Part shown: positions 14,954 through 23,147 of the stretch, one piece after another | Layout: each line of letters opens with the position of its first letter | Position numbering within the stretch: the first letter of the stretch is position 1 | NCBI GenBank assembly: GCA_903929035.1 | Contig: CAIYTF010000040.1 | Span: 1 to 51,933 of the forward strand | Direction of reading: 5' to 3' | Origin: an uncultured Ignavibacteriales bacterium | Lineage (GTDB): Bacteria; Bacteroidota; Ignavibacteria; Ignavibacteriales; Ignavibacteriaceae | DNA: 51,933 nt | The notes under the pieces: generated by a model | Told to the model about the DNA's origin: nothing | What the model saw: the letters and a program-made list of their open reading frames with translations, nothing else | Database searches by the model: none | Translations under genes and position numbers: made by a program

Positions 14954-17704
14954 ATGCGTAAAAAATTATACGCCCTACTTTTATTTGTTCTAATGCCGCT
15001 TTCCGCGTTTGCAAGCGAAGCGGACCTCAAGATTCCTGACCTAAATCCCGGCCAAAATAATTTACTGTTGATAGGTTTGGTGGTTTGCGTGTTGGGTTTG
15101 GCTTTCGGGCTTTATGAATTCTTTAAAGTAAGAAAATTACCCGCGCACAAATCTATGCTGGATGTTGCCGCGATCATCTTTGAAACTTGTAAAACATATC
15201 TCCTTCAGCAAGGAAAGTTCCTCGCGATACTTTTCGTATTTATTGCCAGCTGTATGGGCTTCTATTTCGGCTACCTGCAGCGAATGGGCGCGGGTGATGT
15301 ACTCTTCATACTGTTTTGGACAGTGATTGGTGTGCTCGGTTCTTATGGAGTTGCCTGGTTTGGCATTCGTATGAATACGCTGGCAAACAGCCGTATGGCA
15401 TTCGCTTCGCTGGAAAGAAAGCCAATCAAACTGCTGAATATTCCTCTCGATTCAGGTATGAGCATCGGTGTTATGCTTATATGTGTTGAATTGGTAATGA
15501 TGTTAATCATATTATTATTTGTTCCGCGTCATCTCGCGGGCGCGAGCTTCATTGGATTCGCGATTGGTGAATCGCTTGGCGCGAGCGCGTTGCGTATCGC
15601 GGGCGGTATCTTTACCAAGATTGCCGACATCGGTTCCGATTTGATGAAAGTGTTTTTCAAAATTAAAGAAGACGATCCGAGGAACCCCGGTGTTATCGCG
15701 GACTGTACCGGCGATAATGCAGGAGATAGTGTTGGACCTACCGCTGATGGTTTTGAAACCTACGGCGTGACAGGTGTCGCGCTCATAAGCTTTATCGTGC
15801 TGGCAATGACAAATGTCGAGTATCAGAAACAGATGCTGACGTGGATATTTGTTATGCGTATCCTTATGATAATTACATCGGTAAGCGCGTTCTTTATCAA
15901 CCGTGTTTTGAGCAATGCTCTATATGGCAATAAAGACGATATCGACTTTGAACGTCCATTGACAAACTTGGTGTGGATCACTTCGATTCTATCAATTGTT
16001 GTAACATTTGCTGCAAGTAAAATGCTTATTGGTGATATGCCCGATAACTTGTGGATAACCTACTCGGTTATTATTAGTTTTGGCACGTTAGGCGGTGCGC
16101 TCATTCCTGAGTTCACGAAAATATTTACCAGCCCAAAATCGAAGCACGTTAAAGAGATTGTAGAGGCTTCCCGCGCGGGCGGCGCATCACTCACCATTCT
16201 TTCCGGCTTGGTTGCCGGTAACTTTAGTGCATTTTGGAAGGGTTTAGTGTTTGTTGGTTTGATGCTTGGAGCATTCATTGCTTCACATAGCATACCTGAA
16301 GGTATGATGCTATTCCCCGCTATTTTTGCTTTTGGTTTGGTTGCATTCGGCTTGCTTGGTATGGGACCTGTTACCATAGCAGTTGACAGTTATGGACCCG
16401 TTACAGACAACGCGCAATCAATTTATGAACTTTCGTTGATTGAATCAATTCCGCAAATTGATAAAGAAATTGAGAAAGATTTCGGATTCAAACCGGATTT
16501 TGATAAAGCGAAGCACTATCTTGAAGCAAATGACGGTGCAGGAAACACTTTTAAAGCAACTGCAAAACCTGTATTAATCGGAACAGCAGTGGTGGGTGCC
16601 ACGACAATGATTTTCTCGCTTATACTATTGATACAAAAATCCCTCGGAGTGAATCCGATGGAGATTTTAAGTATCTTAAATCCTTATTCGCTGCTTGGCT
16701 TCCTCCTCGGTGGTTCGGTTATTTATTGGTTCACCGGCGCATCTATTCAGGCAGTTACAACCGGTGCTTATAAAGCAGTTGAGTTTATACGCGATAACAT
16801 TCAGCTTGACGAAAATGCAAGCCAGAGCGCATCAATTGAAAAATCAAAAGAAGTGGTTAGAATATGCACGCAATACGCTCAAAAAGGTATGTTTAATATT
16901 TTTATTGCAGTGTTTAGTTTTGCCCTTGCAATTGCATTTTTCTCAGCCCCAAAAGGATTCAAAACATTTGTACAGCCGGAGAGCGCGCAGACAGAACAAA
17001 CAATGGCAGGAATGGGACAGGGCAACCACGATCCACATATAATGAATCACGAAAAACACGCTCGAATGGAAGCTGATTGCGCCGGTAAAAATTCTGCTGA
17101 ATGTAAAGAAATGCAGGCAAAATGTTCCGCGATGGATTCTGCAAAATGTGCTGAAATGAAAGCTAACTGTGCCGGTAAAGATTCCGCGCAATGTGCATCT
17201 ATGGCAGGTGATTGCCATCATAAAGATATGGCGCATCGCGAAGCAAAAGAAGCCGGATGGAGACACGAAATGGCACCGGGGCAGGCAGGTATGACATCTG
17301 AATTGGAAGCAGCAAATAAGAAAGCGGCTCAGCCTCTCGCTTTGTTTGTCAGTTTCTTGATTTCTATCGCGGTATTTGGTTTGTTCCAAGCGGTGTTTAT
17401 GGCAAATGCCGGCGGCGCGTGGGATAATGCCAAGAAAGTTGTTGAAGTTGACCTTAAAGAAAAAGGAACACCGCTTCACGATGCCACAGTCGTAGGTGAT
17501 ACAGTCGGTGATCCTTTCAAGGACACATCCTCTGTCGCGATGAACCCTATCATCAAGTTCACCACGTTGTTTGGGCTGCTCGCGATGGAAATTGCCATCT
17601 CCGAAAGTTTCAGAGACAACGCGTTTTACGTTGGCGCGGTTTTCTTCGCGATTGCTCTTGTATTTGTTTGGAGATCGTTCTACAAAATGAGAATCAAGGA
17701 TTAA
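14954..17704 (+). CDS. hppA: Membrane-bound ion-translocating pyrophosphatase with a Cys-rich repeat insertion
   Basis: An integral membrane pyrophosphatase coupling PPi hydrolysis to H+ or Na+ export. Family signatures: a substrate loop in divergent form (ADCTGDNAGDSVGPTADGFE, about 250-270), SRAGGASLTILSGL, VDSYGPVTDNAQSI, and the C-terminal GDTVGDPFKDTSSVAMN. At the K+-dependence position the sequence is GNTFKATAK, i.e. the Lys typical of K+-independent enzymes. At 916 residues it is much longer than usual (about 650-770). The excess includes a signal-peptide-like N-terminus and an insertion (about 679-782) with regular Cys repeats plus His/Met-rich flanks. The divergent loop and size recall the divergent Na+-regulated H+-pumping group known from Chlorobium; which ion is moved cannot be read off. 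Confidence 0.93.
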   Translation: MRKKLYALLLFVLMPLSAFASEADLKIPDLNPGQNNLLLIGLVVCVLGLAFGLYEFFKVRKLPAHKSMLDVAAIIFETCKTYLLQQGKFLAILFVFIASCMGFYFGYLQRMGAGDVLFILFWTVIGVLGSYGVAWFGIRMNTLANSRMAFASLERKPIKLLNIPLDSGMSIGVMLICVELVMMLIILLFVPRHLAGASFIGFAIGESLGASALRIAGGIFTKIADIGSDLMKVFFKIKEDDPRNPGVIADCTGDNAGDSVGPTADGFETYGVTGVALISFIVLAMTNVEYQKQMLTWIFVMRILMIITSVSAFFINRVLSNALYGNKDDIDFERPLTNLVWITSILSIVVTFAASKMLIGDMPDNLWITYSVIISFGTLGGALIPEFTKIFTSPKSKHVKEIVEASRAGGASLTILSGLVAGNFSAFWKGLVFVGLMLGAFIASHSIPEGMMLFPAIFAFGLVAFGLLGMGPVTIAVDSYGPVTDNAQSIYELSLIESIPQIDKEIEKDFGFKPDFDKAKHYLEANDGAGNTFKATAKPVLIGTAVVGATTMIFSLILLIQKSLGVNPMEILSILNPYSLLGFLLGGSVIYWFTGASIQAVTTGAYKAVEFIRDNIQLDENASQSASIEKSKEVVRICTQYAQKGMFNIFIAVFSFALAIAFFSAPKGFKTFVQPESAQTEQTMAGMGQGNHDPHIMNHEKHARMEADCAGKNSAECKEMQAKCSAMDSAKCAEMKANCAGKDSAQCASMAGDCHHKDMAHREAKEAGWRHEMAPGQAGMTSELEAANKKAAQPLALFVSFLISIAVFGLFQAVFMANAGGAWDNAKKVVEVDLKEKGTPLHDATVVGDTVGDPFKDTSSVAMNPIIKFTTLFGLLAMEIAISESFRDNAFYVGAVFFAIALVFVWRSFYKMRIKD
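17078..17215 (+). repeat. 15-residue Cys repeat within the pyrophosphatase
   Basis: Seven cysteines occur with perfect C-x7-C-x6-C spacing repeated three times (units such as CAGKNSAECKEMQAK and CSAMDSAKCAEMKAN), ending at CHHKDM. Met and His residues flank the array on both sides (GNHDPHIMNHEKHARM before, HREAKEAGWRHEM after). Such a composition is compatible with metal binding. Confidence 0.9.
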
Positions 17705-17730
17705 CAGTTCCTCATCTCATAAATGATTTA

Positions 17731-17775
17731 TGCAAGGGCTGTTTCGATAACGGAACAGCCCTTGTTGTTTTCTCC
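17731..17775 (+). terminator. Rho-independent terminator after the pyrophosphatase gene
   Basis: CAAGGGCTGTT (17733-17743) pairs perfectly with AACAGCCCTTG (17754-17764), extendable by two pairs (one G-T wobble) to a six-base loop. A T-rich tract TTGTTTTCTCCTTTT follows. It separates hppA from polA. Confidence 0.85.
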
Positions 17776-17919
17776 TTTTGGTTTCTAATGGATTTCACAT
17801 TTTAAACATCACGGCAATACAAAGGACTCCGGAATTTTCACGTTTCAAAGAAATTTCATTTTGTTTGCAAATCAAAGCAAAATTGCGGAATATTGTTATT
17901 ATATAAACAAGATATTTAA

Positions 17920-20781
17920 ATGACATCATCAACTCCCAAAAAAATTGTTTTCATTGATTCACTCGCGCTCGCGTATAAAGCGCATTTTGCTTTCATCACG
18001 CGTCCATTAAAAACAAAGTCGGGATTTCCTACTTCAGCTATTTTCGGATTTGTAACGCAGCTGCTGAAAATAATTGAAGACTTAAAACCCGATTTTGTTA
18101 TAGCGGCGTTCGATCATCAGGATAAAACATTTCGGCATACTTCTTTTGCCGAGTACAAGGCGAATCGTCAAGAAATGCCGGAGGATTTAAAACTGCAAAT
18201 TCCAAAACTTAGGGAAATTGTAAATGCACTCGGTTTTCCCGCGCGTGTTCTTTCCGGTTATGAAGCTGATGATATTATCGGTACGCTTGCCGGATTAGCA
18301 CATCAGGCAGGAGTTGTTTCATATATGGTGACACCCGATAAAGATTATATGCAATTGGTGCGTGATGATGTGTTCTTAGTGAAGCCGGGGAAAAGTGCAG
18401 ATGCCCTTGACATTTTTGATATTGAAAAAGTAAAGTCCGAGTATGGTTTTACTCCCGCGTTTATGGTTGATTATCTGGCGTTGATTGGCGATGCAAGCGA
18501 TAATGTTCCGGGGGTGAAGGGAATTGGTCCTAAAGCCGCGGTGCCGCTTATCCAAAAATACGGATCTGTGGAACATATATATGAGCATATAGATGAAATT
18601 GAATCAAAGTCTGTACAAAAGAAACTTATTGATGGAAAAGAATTAGCATTTCTTTCAAAAGAACTTGTAACTATTCATACAGAAGTGCCGCTGCCTGATG
18701 AGGATAAAATATTTCCGGAGCCTGCCCCGGATGTTGAATTGATTAGGAAATTATTTCTTGAATTTGAATTGACCGCACCTTTTCAACGCGCGCAGCGGGT
18801 GATTGAAAGATGGCAGGTCCGCGCGGTTAAGACAACTAAAGAAATTCTCAATGGTGAGAGTTCCAAATCAAACTTAATTACCAAAGAAACAAAAGCTGCA
18901 GAGGAATCGATTGCACCGGTTGTTTCTTTGGAAATACCCTCCTCATTTGCACGATCAAAGTCCGCGTATAAATTACTAACTGCCAAAGATGAATGTATAG
19001 AGTTAGAGAAGAAATTGAGTTTGTACGGCGAATTTGTGTTTGACACGGAGACTGACGGCTTGGATATGAATGAATTACATTTGGCAGGAGCTTCTTTCTG
19101 TACCGAGGAGGGTGAGGCGTATTTCATAGCAGTAAATAGTTATAATCACGGTGTTGATTTGTTCGCGCCCGATCTTTCAGACCGGCTGCCGGTTGAAGAT
19201 TTTGTTGAAGTATTCAAACCAATATTTGAAAATCCGGATATCAAGAAAATATGTCAGAACGGTAAATTTGATATTGGCGTGCTGCAGCGATATGGTATAG
19301 CGGTTAAAGGATTCCGGTTTGATACTATGGTCGCGGGGTATATAATTGATGCCGATCAAAAAGTGAATATGGATGACTTATCCGAGAAGTATTTAAATTA
19401 TCGTCCGATTCCTTTGAGCGAGTTACTAGGAACAAAAAAAGACGCGAAAAAAATATTTGAAGTTGAATTGAAGAGACTTTCCGATTATGCCGCGGAAGAC
19501 GCGGAGATAACATACCTGTTATACAAAAAATTATCCGCGATTATTGAAGAACAAAAACTTCAACGGGTTGCATATCAAATTGATTTTCCGTTAATTGAGG
19601 TTTTGGGAACAATGGAAAGAACAGGCGTGAAGATTGACACCGCTTCATTGAAAGTGTTAAGTAAAGACCTGGAAATTCAAATGGAAATAATTTCTCAAGC
19701 TATATATCGGATGGCGGGTGAAACATTTAATATTAATTCAAATCAACAGATGCAGAAAATTCTGTATGATAAGTTAAAATTAAAAACAGGAAAGAAAACA
19801 AAGACAGGATTTTCAACCAATGCCCAATCGCTGGAAAGCCTGCGCGGCGAACACGAAATAATAGAGACACTGTTGGCATATAGACAGGCGGCAAAGCTGA
19901 AATCTACTTACGTGGATGCACTGCCGCTGTTAATTAGCAGGGAAACAGGCAGATTGCACACGACCTACAACCAAACTGTCGCGAGTACCGGACGGCTATC
20001 AAGTAATAACCCAAATTTGCAAAATATACCCATCCGCAGCGAGCAGGGAAAAGAAATCAGAAAAGCGTTTATCCCGACCGACAAAAATCATTTAATATTA
20101 AGCGCGGATTACAGTCAGATTGAATTACGGATTATGGCAAGTATGAGCGGTGACGATGGAATGATGGAAGCATTCGCGAAAGGTGAGGACATTCACCGTT
20201 CAACCGCGTCGTTAGTGTTTATGACTCCGCTCGCGGATGTCACGCCCGATATGCGGCGAAAGGCAAAGGAAGTAAACTTTGGTATTTTGTATGGAATAGG
20301 TCCCTTCGGATTAAAAACGCGGCTTGGCATTACAATGCAGCACGCGAAAGAAACCATTGAAACATATTTTACCGCGTTTAAGAAAATTAAATCATTCATT
20401 GACGAATGCACGGCTTTTGGCAGGGAACACGGCTATGCTGAAACATTGTTTGGCAGAAGAAGATATTTGCATAACATTAAAAGCGCGAATTTTAATGTCA
20501 GGCAGTTTGAAGAGCGGGTGGCTGTGAATATGCCTATCCAAGGAACGGCTGCTGATATGATAAAGATCGCGATGATAAATATTCAGCGTGTGATGGAGAA
20601 AGAAAAAATGCGCGGCAAGATGGTTTTGCAGGTACACGATGAACTCGTGTTTGATGTTTATAAAGAAGAACTGAACGAAATGCAAAGTTTAGTCAAAGAA
20701 TTAATGGAGGGCGCACTGCCTTTGAATGTTCCGGTGTTGGTGCAGATTGGGGTTGGAGAGAATTGGCTGGATGCGCATTGA
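17920..20781 (+). CDS. polA: DNA polymerase I
   Basis: A full-length 953-residue family A polymerase for primer removal and repair synthesis. Domain order: 5'-3' exonuclease (about 1-300: FIDSLALAYKAHFAF, AAFDHQDKTFRH, SGYEADDIIGTLAG, GDASDNVPGVKGIGPK), a proofreading 3'-5' exonuclease with intact acidic residues (FVFDTETDGLD, CQNGKFDIGVL, AAEDAEITYLLYKKL), and the polymerase domain (GRLSSNNPNLQNIPIR, LSADYSQIELRIMAS, the O helix KAKEVNFGILYG, and VLQVHDELVFDV). The O-helix carries Phe rather than Tyr, so normal discrimination against dideoxynucleotides is expected. It is preceded by a terminator and directly followed by an IS66-family remnant on the opposite strand. Confidence 0.98.
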   Translation: MTSSTPKKIVFIDSLALAYKAHFAFITRPLKTKSGFPTSAIFGFVTQLLKIIEDLKPDFVIAAFDHQDKTFRHTSFAEYKANRQEMPEDLKLQIPKLREIVNALGFPARVLSGYEADDIIGTLAGLAHQAGVVSYMVTPDKDYMQLVRDDVFLVKPGKSADALDIFDIEKVKSEYGFTPAFMVDYLALIGDASDNVPGVKGIGPKAAVPLIQKYGSVEHIYEHIDEIESKSVQKKLIDGKELAFLSKELVTIHTEVPLPDEDKIFPEPAPDVELIRKLFLEFELTAPFQRAQRVIERWQVRAVKTTKEILNGESSKSNLITKETKAAEESIAPVVSLEIPSSFARSKSAYKLLTAKDECIELEKKLSLYGEFVFDTETDGLDMNELHLAGASFCTEEGEAYFIAVNSYNHGVDLFAPDLSDRLPVEDFVEVFKPIFENPDIKKICQNGKFDIGVLQRYGIAVKGFRFDTMVAGYIIDADQKVNMDDLSEKYLNYRPIPLSELLGTKKDAKKIFEVELKRLSDYAAEDAEITYLLYKKLSAIIEEQKLQRVAYQIDFPLIEVLGTMERTGVKIDTASLKVLSKDLEIQMEIISQAIYRMAGETFNINSNQQMQKILYDKLKLKTGKKTKTGFSTNAQSLESLRGEHEIIETLLAYRQAAKLKSTYVDALPLLISRETGRLHTTYNQTVASTGRLSSNNPNLQNIPIRSEQGKEIRKAFIPTDKNHLILSADYSQIELRIMASMSGDDGMMEAFAKGEDIHRSTASLVFMTPLADVTPDMRRKAKEVNFGILYGIGPFGLKTRLGITMQHAKETIETYFTAFKKIKSFIDECTAFGREHGYAETLFGRRRYLHNIKSANFNVRQFEERVAVNMPIQGTAADMIKIAMINIQRVMEKEKMRGKMVLQVHDELVFDVYKEELNEMQSLVKELMEGALPLNVPVLVQIGVGENWLDAH

Positions 20782-20790
20782 ATGTTGAAA

Positions 20791-21163
20791 TTATTCTACC
20801 GGTATAATCTTATCGGGGCTATCGCTTAGTTCCAAAGTTACACCTTTATGTCCAAGCTGACCTCTCGCTTTTTTTCCTCAGACTTTCATTTCATTCCCGC
20901 GGTGCCATATCCGATGATGGTGGCTTGCTCCTGTTTGAACGGTCTTTTGATATTTTTGCTTTTCGCGATTGTTCTTCTAACGAAGCTATAATTGCAGATT
21001 TTTCGGCAATACGAGTATCTTGTTCGGCAACACGCTTTTCTAAATTGCTGATTGTTTCTCCGGCAAGTTTATTTTCATAGATCAACGCATTTGCCAAAGC
21101 TGCGAGACGCTCCATTTCTTTTTGCACTTTCCGGACTTCCTCATTTTCTATTGTATTGTTCAT
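20791..21163 (-). pseudogene. Decayed IS66-family transposase (TnpC) N-terminal fragment
   Basis: The first 90 residues form a coiled coil (ENKLAGETISNLEKRVAEQD) ending in DRSNRSKPPSSD, the hallmark N-terminal motif of IS66 TnpC. Reading is interrupted by a TGA at 20891-20893. Beyond it, the same frame gives NESLRKKSER, then a shifted frame continues the family sequence as RGQLGHKGVTLELSDSPDKI followed by IPVE and a stop at 20791-20793. The catalytic DDE domain and the other IS end are missing; polA ends 10 bases away. This is a non-functional remnant with at least one stop and one frameshift. Confidence 0.85.
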
Positions 21164-21229
21164 ATTGTGAAATTAACTTTTACTTCCTATATTTCCAAAT
21201 TATACAAGCTATTCTCGAACAAATTCTTT

Positions 21230-21241
21230 ACTTTTGTAAGT
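21230..21241 (+). promoter_or_regulatory. Possible outward -7 box in the IS66 end, upstream of crcB
   Basis: TACTTTTG followed by TAAG fits the Bacteroidota TANNTTTG -7 consensus and reads out of the element towards crcB, about 50 bases before its start. A -33 TTTG box is not evident. Confidence 0.28.
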
Positions 21242-21287
21242 GGCTGAGTAGTTACATCTTTAATAAATAACATACAGGTGCTTTTTC

Positions 21288-21671
21288 GTGCAGAATTATT
21301 TTATCGTGTTTATCGGTGCAGGTTTCGGCGGTATCTCCCGCTACTGGCTGACGAACAGTACTTATAAATTTCTTCCATCTAATTTTCCGTTTGGAACCTT
21401 ATTTGTCAATATTACCGGCAGCTTTATTATTGGTATTACAATGTATTATTTTGATACGAACAATCTCATCAGTAAGGAAATGAAAATATTACTGACTACC
21501 GGTTTCTGCGGGGGACTTACAACATTTTCAACTTTTTCCTTCGAAACAATAAACCTTTTGAAAGAAAAAGAATTTCTATTTGCAGGTGCGAATATATTGC
21601 TTAATGTTTTCATTACATTGATGGCTGTTTTTGCAGCATATAAATTATCAAAACTAATAAGCGGAATCTGA
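21288..21671 (+). CDS. crcB: Fluoride ion channel/exporter CrcB (FluC)
   Basis: A 127-residue four-helix membrane protein of the Fluc family, which dimerises to let fluoride leave the cytoplasm. Diagnostic segments are GAGFGGISRYWLTN, FPFGTLFVNITGSFIIG, and TTGFCGGLTTFSTFSFE (the conserved Asn, Gly and TTFSTFS motif). The start is GTG. A DUF190 gene begins two bases after the stop, a pairing common for crcB. No fluoride (crcB-motif) riboswitch was recognisable upstream, where the DNA is an IS66 remnant. Confidence 0.95.
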   Translation: MQNYFIVFIGAGFGGISRYWLTNSTYKFLPSNFPFGTLFVNITGSFIIGITMYYFDTNNLISKEMKILLTTGFCGGLTTFSTFSFETINLLKEKEFLFAGANILLNVFITLMAVFAAYKLSKLISGI

Positions 21672-21673
21672 TT

Positions 21674-22021
21674 ATGGAAATTAAAGGAGAAGCAAAATTA
21701 TTACGAATATTCCTTGGTGATTCGGATAAGCTGGGACATATTCCGGTCTATGAGAAAATTGTGGGTGAAGCACGAAAGGCAAACTTAGCAGGTGCAACCG
21801 TATTCAAAGGCGTGATGGGATTTGGACACGACAGCCGCGTTCATACCGCGAAAATTCTCCGTTTGTCCGAAGATATGCCCTTAGTAATAGAAATTGTAGA
21901 TGCTATTGAGAAAATACAACAGTTTCTTCCAATACTGCATACTATTTTTGAAGAAGCAAATTGCGGCGGGCTTATTACAATTGAGAAAGTAGAAATTATT
22001 AAATATGTCAAAAGTTCATAG
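21674..22021 (+). CDS. DUF190 (UPF0166) protein
   Basis: A 115-residue soluble protein of the DUF190 family. It has a ferredoxin-like, PII-resembling pattern: LLRIFLGDSDKLGHIPVYEKIVGEA (quoted here in shorter terms as the family opening GDSDKLGHIPVYEKI), then ANLAGATVFKGVMGFG, and a C-terminal GGLITIEKVEIIKY. Proteins of this family are often encoded beside crcB; their biochemical role is unknown, and regulation of the channel is a guess. It starts two bases after crcB, so the two are almost certainly co-transcribed. Confidence 0.88.
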   Translation: MEIKGEAKLLRIFLGDSDKLGHIPVYEKIVGEARKANLAGATVFKGVMGFGHDSRVHTAKILRLSEDMPLVIEIVDAIEKIQQFLPILHTIFEEANCGGLITIEKVEIIKYVKSS

Positions 22022-22101
22022 GATAGAAATTTGAGTTAGTGTATCAATTTGTTATTTTTATTAACTAAATTTATTAAATTGTATTATTTTGAAAAACGTT
22101 A

Positions 22102-23145
22102 ATGGCTAAGAGCAGCTCAGAGCTGAAACAACGAAAAAAAGAACATATTGAAATCTGCGAGACAGACACTCCGGCTTTTAAATCCAAAACTACCGGTTTT
22201 GAAAAGTATGATTTTGTTCATTATGCATTAACTGAAGTTGCACTTGATGAGATTTGTTTTGCTGCTGATTTTTTCGGAAAAGAAATAAATTATCCGTTTA
22301 TGATTTCCTGTATGACCGGAGGGGCGGATGAAGCAAATAATGTCAATAAAAAACTCGCGTTTTGCGCTTCTGAATTAAAAATTCCATTGGGCTTGGGAAG
22401 CCTTAGATATGCACTCGAAAATCCTGAATATGATGAAAATCTGCTTGATATCAGGCAAATTGCAGGGGGTCAGCCATTAATAGGTAATCTGGGTGCAGCA
22501 CAGATAATTCAATATCAGAACAACATCGCGGCAATTCGGCGATTGAGTGATTTAATTAAACTTGATGCCTTTATTATTCATTTAAACCCATTACAGGAAC
22601 TAATGCAAAAATCGGGCGAAACAAATTTCAAAGGGCTTAAACCGGCAATTAAGAATTTTGTTTGTGAAATTGGAATTCCTGTAATCATTAAAGAAGTGGG
22701 TGCAGGCATCTCTGTCCGCGTGGCAGAGGAATTGCTTTCGCTTGGTGTTGCAGGAATTGATGTTGCCGGAGCGGGTGGTACGAGCTGGGCAGGGGTTGAG
22801 ATTTTGAGGAACAAGGACAACAAAAATACTGAGTTTTGGGATTGGGGATTACCAACGGTTTCTTGTTTAACCTCTATTAACGCGATGGATAACCGCGATA
22901 GCATTAAACTGATTGCATCCGGAGGAATAAATACAGCTTTTGATGGTGCAAAATCGCTCGCGCTGGGTGCTGATATGTTTGCCTCCGCGCGAAAAATTTT
23001 ACAAACTCTCCAGCAAGGAGGTGTCTCCAACGTGATCTCTTTAGTTACCGGATGGTTTACTTCCATCAGAAATATTATGTTTTTAACCGGCTCGCGAACA
23101 TTAAAGCAATTTGACGCGAGTGTATTGTATCGAGTGAAGGAATAG
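22102..23145 (+). CDS. fni: Type 2 isopentenyl-diphosphate delta-isomerase (FMN-dependent)
   Basis: A 347-residue TIM-barrel flavoenzyme interconverting isopentenyl and dimethylallyl diphosphate. Motifs include the N-terminal RKKEHIEIC, YPFMISCMTGGADEANNVN, GLGSLRYALE, HLNPLQELMQKSGETNFKG, IIKEVGAGIS, and the FMN phosphate region IDVAGAGGTSW, then LIASGGINTAFDGAKSLALG. Length and motifs are those of Fni/IDI-2, which is unrelated to the Idi type 1 enzyme. It is followed two bases later by a polyprenyl diphosphate synthase gene, so the pair provides starter and chain elongation for isoprenoids. Confidence 0.96.
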   Translation: MAKSSSELKQRKKEHIEICETDTPAFKSKTTGFEKYDFVHYALTEVALDEICFAADFFGKEINYPFMISCMTGGADEANNVNKKLAFCASELKIPLGLGSLRYALENPEYDENLLDIRQIAGGQPLIGNLGAAQIIQYQNNIAAIRRLSDLIKLDAFIIHLNPLQELMQKSGETNFKGLKPAIKNFVCEIGIPVIIKEVGAGISVRVAEELLSLGVAGIDVAGAGGTSWAGVEILRNKDNKNTEFWDWGLPTVSCLTSINAMDNRDSIKLIASGGINTAFDGAKSLALGADMFASARKILQTLQQGGVSNVISLVTGWFTSIRNIMFLTGSRTLKQFDASVLYRVKE

Positions 23146-23147
23146 AC

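Larger units (their letters stand above)
20791..21255 (-). mobile_element. IS66-family insertion-sequence remnant with one terminus
   Basis: Comprises the broken transposase fragment plus its upstream leader, ending at 21255. Read on the minus strand the outer end begins GTAACTACTCAGCCACTTAC; IS66 elements typically start with GTAA. The opposite end is deleted. A related terminus lies at 11464-11557. Confidence 0.7.

Noticed and set aside
16943-17479. A 178-residue Cys/His/Phe-rich antisense frame
   Set aside because: It is the shadow of the Cys-repeat insertion of the pyrophosphatase; the sense frame is continuous with conserved family sequence on both sides.
21164-21287. Fluoride riboswitch upstream of crcB
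   Set aside because: No crcB-motif consensus; the stretch is accounted for by the IS66 leader and end.
22578-23066. A 162-residue antisense frame inside fni
   Set aside because: The sense strand encodes a complete enzyme; the antisense frame is low-information shadow.
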